A stretch of DNA of 5,656 nucleotides. Origin: Hyphomicrobiaceae bacterium UBA4460 (lineage in GTDB: Bacteria > Pseudomonadota > Alphaproteobacteria > Rhizobiales > Methyloligellaceae). The stretch spans positions 1 through 5,656 of the forward strand of contig DGOS01000118.1 of assembly GCA_002390155.1 (NCBI GenBank). The letters run 5' to 3'. The notes under the pieces are model-generated. The model saw only the letters and a list, made by a program, of their open reading frames with translations. It had not been told where the DNA came from and did not search any database. This document shows, one piece after another, positions 1 to 5,656 of the stretch. The position numbers were made by a program, and so were the translations under genes. The first letter of the stretch is position 1. Each line of letters begins with the position of its first letter.

Positions 1-1462
1 CCTGCCACTGACGGACCATGCCCATGTACTCGTTGTTCAAGATAAAGATCTTGATGGGCAGGTCGTACTGCACCGCCGTCGACATCTCCTGCATGGTCAT
101 GAGCACCGACGCTTCGCCCGCGATATCGATGACGAGCGAGTCCGGGTGCGCCATCTGCACGCCAACCGCGGCCGGAATGCCATAGCCCATGGTTCCGAGC
201 CCGCCGGAGGTCATCCAGCGGTTCGGCTCGTCGAAGTGGAAGTGCTGAGCCGCCCACATCTGATGCTGGCCGACTTCCGTGGTGACATATACGTCCTTGC
301 CGCGCGTCAGCTCGAACAGCCGCTGAACGGCGTATTGCGGCATGATGATATCGTCGCGGTTCTTGTAGTGCAGGCACTTACGCGCGCGCCATGTGTCGAT
401 CTGGTCCCACCAAGTCTTCAGTGCCGGCTTATCGACTTTCGGCTTCTTCTTTTTCCACGCCGCGATCATCTGGTTCAGCACGTGGTCGCAATCGCCAACG
501 ATGGGGATGTCGACCTGGACGTTCTTGTTGATCGAGGACGGGTCGATGTCGACGTGGATCTTCTTGGAGCCCGGCGAGAAGGCGTCGACACGCCCCGTGA
601 TACGGTCGTCGAAGCGCGCGCCGATGCAGATCATCACGTCGCAATCGTGCATCGCGTTGTTCGCTTCATAAGTGCCGTGCATACCGAGCATGCCGAGCCA
701 TTGCTTGTCCGATGCCGGAAAGGCGCCTAGCCCCATCAGGGTCGAGGTGATCGGATAGCCGGTCATGTGCACCAGCTCACGCAGCCGCTCGCTGGCGGCG
801 GGCCCTGCGTTGATGACGCCACCGCCGGTATAGAAGATCGGACGCTTGGCGGTTGCCATCGCCTCAACAGCAGCTTCGACCGCGGCGGAATCGCCTTCCT
901 TGGGCGGGCGGTAGCTCTTGTGCTGCGAGTTCGACAGCCCGGCGTAGAGGCCGGATGCAAACTGGATGTCCTTGGGGATATCGACCACGACAGGACCGGG
1001 CCGGCCCGAACGCGCCACATAGAACGCCTCGTGCAAGACGGTCGACAACTGGTCAACGTCTTTCACCAGATAGTTGTGCTTGGTACAGGGGCGCGTGATG
1101 CCGACCGTGTCGCATTCCTGGAACGCATCGTTACCGATCAGGTGGGTCGGCACCTGTCCGGTGATGCAGACAACGGGGATCGAATCCATCAGCGCGTCGG
1201 TCAGGCCTGTGACGGCGTTCGTCGCGCCCGGGCCCGATGTCACAAGCACGACGCCGACCTTGCCGGTGGAGCGGGCATAGCCTTCGGCGGCGTGAACCGC
1301 ACCCTGCTCGTGGCGGACGAGCACGTGCTTCAGCCGGTCTTGCTGGAACAGCTCGTCATAGATCGGCAGAACGGCGCCGCCGGGATAGCCGAAGATGTGC
1401 TCGACGCCCTGGTCGGCGAGAGCCTCCAGCACAATTTGGGCGCCTGTCATCGTGCGTGACAT
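1..1462 (-). CDS. ilvB: Acetolactate synthase large (catalytic) subunit, C-terminus cut by window edge
   Basis: This thiamine-diphosphate enzyme condenses two pyruvates to acetolactate, or pyruvate with 2-oxobutyrate to acetohydroxybutyrate, the first common step of valine, leucine and isoleucine synthesis in the cytosol. Reading leftwards from the ATG at 1462, 487 uninterrupted codons are visible; the family is about 580-600 residues, so roughly 100 C-terminal residues are missing. The N-terminal pyrophosphate-binding region begins GAQIVLEAL, with FGYPGG at 24-29 and the catalytic glutamate in RHEQGA (Glu52). The central domain carries the FAD-associated region with GARFDDR. The C-terminal TPP domain has TSGGLGTMGYG and the metal/TPP motif AGEAS (Glu450) followed by NNEYMGM (Asn476-Met482). 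The usual aspartate of GDAS is a glutamate here. The tryptophan in RQWQ (Trp486), a known herbicide-site residue in plant and yeast enzymes, is the normal one. The ATG at 1462 gives the expected N-terminus; a second in-frame ATG lies four codons in. The ribosome site is weak (GAGTAGAGACA). ilvN usually follows but would lie outside the window. Confidence 0.97.
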   Translation of the reverse strand, partial: MSRTMTGAQIVLEALADQGVEHIFGYPGGAVLPIYDELFQQDRLKHVLVRHEQGAVHAAEGYARSTGKVGVVLVTSGPGATNAVTGLTDALMDSIPVVCITGQVPTHLIGNDAFQECDTVGITRPCTKHNYLVKDVDQLSTVLHEAFYVARSGRPGPVVVDIPKDIQFASGLYAGLSNSQHKSYRPPKEGDSAAVEAAVEAMATAKRPIFYTGGGVINAGPAASERLRELVHMTGYPITSTLMGLGAFPASDKQWLGMLGMHGTYEANNAMHDCDVMICIGARFDDRITGRVDAFSPGSKKIHVDIDPSSINKNVQVDIPIVGDCDHVLNQMIAAWKKKKPKVDKPALKTWWDQIDTWRARKCLHYKNRDDIIMPQYAVQRLFELTRGKDVYVTTEVGQHQMWAAQHFHFDEPNRWMTSGGLGTMGYGIPAAVGVQMAHPDSLVIDIAGEASVLMTMQEMSTAVQYDLPIKIFILNNEYMGMVRQWQ

Positions 1463-1485
1463 TGTCTCTACTCATTGGCAACACC

Positions 1486-1516
1486 GGGCCGTCGCGGCTG
1501 GACGCAGCCGCTGCCC
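1486..1516 (-). promoter_or_regulatory. Stem-loop in the ilvB leader
   Basis: In the ilvB transcript direction, a perfect 7-bp GC-rich stem (GCGGCTG / CAGCCGC, 1511-1505 and 1500-1494) closes a CGTC loop. GGG (1516-1514) can pair with CCC (1488-1486) to lengthen it across an asymmetric internal loop. Its base ends about 25 bases before the start codon. No T-run follows, so it is not an intrinsic terminator as written. It could be a leader RNA structure affecting translation or stability. I see no leader peptide rich in Ile, Val or Leu, so classical attenuation is not supported. Confidence 0.35.
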
Positions 1517-1563
1517 TGGTGGAAACGCTAAAGAATGGCGGAAAACGCCGGTGTAAGCCGCGC

Positions 1564-1592
1564 ACCCTAAGCGGTGCATGACAACGGGTCAA
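1564..1592 (-). promoter_or_regulatory. Candidate sigma-70-type promoter for ilvB
   Basis: On the minus strand, TTGACC (1592-1587) is followed after exactly 17 bases by TAGGGT (1569-1564). The -35 element is close to the alphaproteobacterial preference, while the -10 matches TATAAT at only three of six positions. Transcription would start near 1556, giving ilvB an untranslated leader of about 95 bases that contains the hairpins described separately. This is a by-eye match only. Confidence 0.35.
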
Positions 1593-1779
1593 CGAGAATT
1601 GCGAATGAATGACAAGCTTAACGCTCTATTGCTTTGTGAAAATTACCCGCCTTGGGGTGCGCATGGCCATTTATTGCGCGCTGAGGTGCGGCCTTTGGCG
1701 CCTGTCATCTGTGCCAAGAACCGTCCTAGACAACAGCCCACGATCCGCTTATGTCCCTACGGCTCTCAAGGGGCCCGCG

Positions 1780-1796
1780 GCGCTTGGGCCAAGCGC
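1780..1796. promoter_or_regulatory. 17-bp near-perfect palindrome upstream of kup
   Basis: GCGCTTGG, one central G, then CCAAGCGC: two 8-base arms that are exact reverse complements. It ends 40 bases before the kup ATG. As DNA it has the form of an operator for a dimeric regulator; as RNA it would fold as a 7-bp stem with a GGC loop in the kup leader. No T-run follows, so it is not a terminator. The regulator, if any, cannot be named. Confidence 0.4.
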
Positions 1797-1836
1797 GAAC
1801 GCGCCAACAACAACGCCCTTCCCCACACCGGTTTGA

Positions 1837-3774
1837 ATGCAGCAATCGGCTAGCTCAGAAACGCTCGTTGCCAACGGTAACGGCAATGGCAACGGCAACG
1901 GCGCCCCCGCTCTTTCCAAGCGCGCGTTCTGGGCGCTGACCTTCGGCTCGATCGGTGTCGTCTATGGCGACATCGGCACGAGCCCGCTCTACGCGCTGCG
2001 TGTCGCGGTGCTGGCCGCCGGTGGCGAGCACGGCATCGTCACACAAGCGGCGGTGTACGGCGTGCTGTCGTTGATCTTCTGGTCGCTGTTCATCGTCGTC
2101 ACCCTGAAATACGTGCTGGTGCTGCTGCGTGCCGACAATAACGGCGAAGGCGGCACGCTGGCGTTGACGGCGCTGGCCTTTACCGCCGTCGGCAAACGCA
2201 CGCCTTTGGTTCTCGCACTGGGCATTGTCGGCGCCTCGATGTTCTATGGCTCGACGCTGATCACGCCGGCCCTGTCCGTGCTCTCGGCGGTCGAAGGTCT
2301 GAACGTGGCGACGGACGCGTTTGAGCCTTACGTGCTGCCCATCACGGTGATCATTCTGATTGCGCTGTTCTCCGTGCAAAGCCACGGCACCGCGAAGGTG
2401 TCGGCGTTGTTTGCGCCCATCACCACAGTCTGGTTCCTCGTCATCGCCATCGCCGGCGCTTACGAGATCGCGCAGAACCCGCGCATCCTCTTCGCGCTCA
2501 ATCCGTATTACGGGCTCAACTTCCTTTTCACCCACGGCATTATCGGCCTTGTCACGCTCGGCGCGGTGTTCCTCGTGGTGACCGGCTCCGAGGCGCTCTA
2601 CAACGACCTTGGCCATTTCGGGCGGCGGCCTATTCAGACGGCGTGGCTGATCCTCGTGCTGCCGGCCTTGCTCTTGAACTATTTCGGCCAAGGCGCGCTG
2701 GTCCTGCTCCAGCCGGAGACGATTTCCAACCCGTTCTACCTGCTGTTTCCCGAATGGGCGCTCTATCCCATGGTGGCGCTCGCCGCGATGGCAACCGCTA
2801 TCGCCAGCCAGGCCGTGATCACGGGCGCGTACTCCATCACAAGGCAGGCCATGCAACTCGGCCTCCTGCCCCGCATGGAGGTGCGCCACACCTCGGAGTC
2901 TCAAGCCGGCCAGATCTATATGCCGCGCGTGAACTGGCTGCTTCTGGTCGGCGTGCTGCTCCTGGTCTTCATGTTCCGCTCGTCGAGCGAACTCGCGTCA
3001 GCCTATGTGCTGGCCGTGGCCGCCACTGAATGGGTGGCGGGCATTCTCGGCTTTATCGTGATCTGGCTACTGTGGCGCTGGAAGTTCATCTGGGTCGTCG
3101 CACTGATGGCGCCGCTCATCTTCGTCGATACGGCGTTCGTCATGGCCAGCACGCTGAAGCTGGCCGAAGGCGCTTGGCTTCCGGTTCTTGTCGGCGTCAT
3201 GTTGGTCGTCATCATGGTCACTTGGCGGCGCGGCACGCGCCTACTGGCGCAGAAGACGCGGCGCGTGGAAGTTCCCTTCGCCCCGCTCATCAAGAACCTC
3301 GAAGAGAAGCCGCCCCATGTCGTACCCGGCACGGCCGTGTTCCTGACTGCGGATCCGGATTTCGCGCCCACCGCACTGCTGCACAACCTGAAGCACAACA
3401 AGGTGCTTCACGAGCACAACGTGATCTTGACCATCGAGAACGAGGACATTCCGCGCGTGAAGATCCGCGACCGGGTGCAAATCGAACCGGTGAGCGACAG
3501 GTTCATGCGCATCACATTGCGTTTTGGTTTTATGGAGCGGCCCAACGTCCCGAAGGCTCTGGCCGTCGCAAGTCGGAAAGGCTGGCAGTTCGACATCATG
3601 ACGACGTCGTTCTTCCTCTCGAGCCGCTCGATCCGGCCCGATGCGCGCTCAGGCATGCCGCAATGGCAGGACCGGCTTTACGTGTTCCTGGCGCACAACG
3701 CCGACGATGCGTCGAGCTACTTCCAGCTCCCGACGGACCGCGTGGTCCAGATCGGCACGCAGGTCACGGTGTAG
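1837..3774 (+). CDS. kup: Kup-family potassium uptake transporter
   Basis: An inner-membrane potassium importer of the KUP/HAK/KT family, which in E. coli works as a K+/H+ symporter. The 645-residue product compares with about 622 in E. coli. Residues 1-29 are a cytosolic tail with an Asn-Gly repeat (13-22). About 12 membrane segments follow between residues 30 and 463, then a cytosolic domain (about 464-645) ending in the family-typical GTQVxV. Recognised motifs are GDIGTSPLY (44-52, Asp45 = E. coli Asp23), DNNGEGG (100-106), [12 protein letters not shown] (251-262, Glu252 = E. coli Glu229), NYFGQGA (281-287) and YMPRVNW (361-367). Two departures stand out. YGSTLITPA has Ser139 where E. coli has Glu116, and the segment-10 motif AYGIAVTGTM reads [10 protein letters not shown], placing Glu398 in the membrane. 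A TGA at 1834-1836, in frame, fixes the ATG at 1837 as the earliest start. No clear ribosome site precedes it, so leaderless or coupled initiation is possible. The gene converges on miaA and diverges from ilvB. Confidence 0.95.
   Translation: MQQSASSETLVANGNGNGNGNGAPALSKRAFWALTFGSIGVVYGDIGTSPLYALRVAVLAAGGEHGIVTQAAVYGVLSLIFWSLFIVVTLKYVLVLLRADNNGEGGTLALTALAFTAVGKRTPLVLALGIVGASMFYGSTLITPALSVLSAVEGLNVATDAFEPYVLPITVIILIALFSVQSHGTAKVSALFAPITTVWFLVIAIAGAYEIAQNPRILFALNPYYGLNFLFTHGIIGLVTLGAVFLVVTGSEALYNDLGHFGRRPIQTAWLILVLPALLLNYFGQGALVLLQPETISNPFYLLFPEWALYPMVALAAMATAIASQAVITGAYSITRQAMQLGLLPRMEVRHTSESQAGQIYMPRVNWLLLVGVLLLVFMFRSSSELASAYVLAVAATEWVAGILGFIVIWLLWRWKFIWVVALMAPLIFVDTAFVMASTLKLAEGAWLPVLVGVMLVVIMVTWRRGTRLLAQKTRRVEVPFAPLIKNLEEKPPHVVPGTAVFLTADPDFAPTALLHNLKHNKVLHEHNVILTIENEDIPRVKIRDRVQIEPVSDRFMRITLRFGFMERPNVPKALAVASRKGWQFDIMTTSFFLSSRSIRPDARSGMPQWQDRLYVFLAHNADDASSYFQLPTDRVVQIGTQVTV
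1873..1902 (+). repeat. Five-copy 6-bp tandem repeat coding Asn-Gly in the kup N-terminus
   Basis: Five successive AAYGGN units encode Asn-Gly five times (residues 13-22). The third unit reads AATGGC and the first AACGGT, so the array is imperfect. Because the unit is six bases, gain or loss of copies would keep the frame. It lies in the extra N-terminal tail, about 22 residues longer than in E. coli Kup, which probably tolerates length change. Confidence 0.85.
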
Positions 3775-3794
3775 GCACCAAAGTTACGGTGTAG
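3766..3794. repeat. Short direct repeat spanning the kup-miaA convergent junction
   Basis: ACGGTGTAG occurs at 3766-3774, where it forms the last kup codons and its TAG stop, and again at 3786-3794, inside the miaA 3' end. The copies are 20 bases apart. The second copy, read on the minus strand, supplies most of the final Ala-Thr-Pro codons of miaA. It may be a small local duplication or chance. No stem-loop with a T-run is present in the nine-base gap, so no terminator is evident for either gene. Confidence 0.6.
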
Positions 3795-4713
3795 CGCGGC
3801 TCGCGGCGGCCACTGCGGTTTCGCTGTCCGGAAACCACTCCCAATCCGTCATGAACCGTTTCAGCCACGTCATCTGACGCTTGGCGTAGCGCCGCGACTC
3901 CGTCTTGGCTTTTATGGCGGCCTCCTCCCGCGTCATGCGGCCAGCCAGATAGGCCGATAGCTCCCGCACGCCAAGGGCGCGCATGGCCGGCAAGCCGGGA
4001 TCCAAGCCGAGCGCCATGAGGGCCTCGACCTCCGCGACGGCACCGGCCTCGATCATGCGGTCGAAGCGTGCATCGATGGCCGCATAGAGCGGCTCGCGCT
4101 CCGGCGCAACGACGAGCTTCCGAGCCGAAGCACGCGCGACAATCGGCGTGCCCTCGCGACCTTGCCACTCCGCCAGGGAGACATCTGTCGCGTCGATGAC
4201 CTCGAGCGCGCGCACGACGCGCTGCGGATCTCTGGGCTGCAGCCGCGCTGCCATAACGGGGTCGCGGGCCATGAGCTCCTGGTGGAGATCTTCCGGTGAA
4301 AGCACATTTGCCTGGCCGCGCCAAAACGCCCGCACCTCGGCGGGAATGTCGGGCACGGGCGACAAGCCTTCGAGCAGCGTCTTGAAGTAGAGCCCGGTCC
4401 CGCCGACCAGGATCGGCATCCGCCCTGCGTCGCGTGCCTCCGCAATGGCGGCGCCCGCATCGTCCAGCCAACGGCCCACGGAATAGGCCTCGTTGGCGGG
4501 CACGGTGCCATAGAGGCGATGGGGAACGGCGGCCGTCTCGGCCGCATCCGGCCGCGCGCTGAGCATGGAAAGCTCACGATAGACCTGCATGGAGTCGGCG
4601 TTGATGACCGTGCCCGCAAGCTGCTCGGCAAGCGCGAGCGCCGCAGCGGACTTGCCGCTCGCGGTGGGCCCGGCAATGAGGATTATCTCCGAGCGGCTCG
4701 TCGAGGCGGACAC
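3784..4713 (-). CDS. miaA: tRNA dimethylallyltransferase (tRNA isopentenyl transferase)
   Basis: MiaA transfers a dimethylallyl group to N6 of A37, next to the anticodon, in tRNAs that read codons starting with U; MiaB and others may modify it further. From a GTG start at 4713 the product has 309 residues, normal for the family (about 300-316). The P-loop GPTASGKS lies at 15-22, and DSMQVYR at 40-46 holds the catalytic Asp40 and substrate-contacting Gln43. GGTGLY follows at 104-109, and the C-terminal YAKRQMTWLKR at 276-286 is the tRNA-binding signature. The GTG sits one base after the TAG of the upstream protease gene, which points to an operon with translational coupling; the ribosome site is weak (GACGAG). 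A longer reading from an ATG at 4824 would overlap the protease by over 100 bases and adds a Cys/Arg-rich stretch foreign to the family. A TTG at 4734 is a less likely alternative. The gene ends in TAA nine bases from the kup stop. Confidence 0.95.
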   Translation of the reverse strand: MSASTSRSEIILIAGPTASGKSAAALALAEQLAGTVINADSMQVYRELSMLSARPDAAETAAVPHRLYGTVPANEAYSVGRWLDDAGAAIAEARDAGRMPILVGGTGLYFKTLLEGLSPVPDIPAEVRAFWRGQANVLSPEDLHQELMARDPVMAARLQPRDPQRVVRALEVIDATDVSLAEWQGREGTPIVARASARKLVVAPEREPLYAAIDARFDRMIEAGAVAEVEALMALGLDPGLPAMRALGVRELSAYLAGRMTREEAAIKAKTESRRYAKRQMTWLKRFMTDWEWFPDSETAVAAASRATP

Positions 4714-4714
4714 G

Positions 4715-5656
<942 letters not shown>

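Larger units (their letters stand above)
1463..1836. other. Divergent ilvB-kup intergenic region (374 bases)
   Basis: No convincing gene lies here. The part next to ilvB holds the candidate ilvB promoter and leader, with a strong stem-loop (1494-1511) and two weaker ones: GGCG/CGCC at 1537-1549, and GCACC/GGTGC at 1562-1577, which overlaps the candidate -10. The stretch from about 1591 to 1650 is noticeably richer in A and T than its surroundings and would suit promoters, but I could not pick out a good -35/-10 pair for kup. The part next to kup holds a 17-bp palindrome (1780-1796). An open frame of 75 codons runs from the ATG at 1609 to the TGA at 1834-1836, in the same frame as kup. Its Ala/Pro/Thr-rich end resembles no family I recognise, and I do not call it a gene. 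Confidence 0.7.

Noticed and set aside
146..1459. Long plus-strand open frames (146-730 and 767-1459) opposite ilvB
   Set aside because: They are antisense to a gene with clear motifs along its whole length and resemble no family.
1356..1592. Minus-strand 78-codon frame from a TTG at 1592 overlapping the ilvB start, considered as a leader peptide
   Set aside because: It is Arg- and Ser-rich without runs of Ile, Val or Leu, begins at TTG inside the candidate -35 element, and runs over 100 bases into ilvB out of frame.
1873..1902. The Asn-Gly repeat as a phase-variation switch
   Set aside because: A six-base unit cannot shift the frame, and the copies are imperfect, so on/off switching by slippage is not supported.
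1855..2904. A 349-codon open frame on the minus strand across kup
   Set aside because: Its product is an unbroken run of Arg, His, Gln, Asp and Glu with no fold-like pattern, as expected from the antisense of a hydrophobic GC-rich gene; kup itself is certain.
3775..3783. Possible bidirectional terminator between kup and miaA
   Set aside because: Only nine bases separate the genes, and neither a GC-rich stem nor a T-run is present.
3030..3794. A 254-codon plus-strand open frame overlapping the 3' half of kup
   Set aside because: It is an out-of-frame shadow rich in Arg, Ala and His with no recognisable domain. Its ending resembles that of kup only because of the 9-base direct repeat.

Overview
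The window reads as a conserved housekeeping segment from a GC-rich alphaproteobacterium, most likely of the order Hyphomicrobiales (Rhizobiales). This rests on the style of the acetolactate synthase and HtrA proteins, the GC-rich codon use, and neighbours (HtrA protease, miaA, ilvB) that I recall lying close together in that group. The species cannot be named from the sequence alone. I see no mobile element, CRISPR array, tRNA, rRNA or phage gene.

Layout, left to right. Positions 1-1462 (minus strand) hold the first 487 codons of ilvB, the catalytic subunit of acetolactate synthase; its C-terminus lies beyond the left edge. Positions 1463-1836 are a 374-base divergent intergenic region. It carries a candidate ilvB promoter and leader hairpins, a 17-bp near-perfect palindrome just upstream of kup, and a short open frame that ends in a TGA touching the kup ATG. 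Positions 1837-3774 (plus strand) hold a full-length Kup-family potassium transporter of 645 residues. Nine bases separate it from the end of the convergent miaA gene (3784-4713, minus strand), which encodes the tRNA dimethylallyltransferase. One base further on is the end of a Do/DegP/HtrA periplasmic serine protease gene (4715-5656, minus strand), whose N-terminal part lies beyond the right edge.

The protease and miaA are almost certainly co-transcribed (stop and start one base apart). ilvB reads in the same direction but has its own leader and probably its own promoter. kup is the odd one out: it lies on the opposite strand between miaA and ilvB, as though inserted into an older minus-strand block. 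The genes act in separate processes: envelope protein quality control, tRNA modification at A37, potassium uptake and branched-chain amino acid synthesis.

I found no new multi-gene system. The observation most worth following is in Kup. An acidic membrane residue known to matter in E. coli Kup (Glu116) is a serine here (Ser139), while the normally uncharged motif of transmembrane segment 10 is rewritten and has gained a glutamate (Glu398). This may mark a Kup subgroup with altered ion coordination or coupling.
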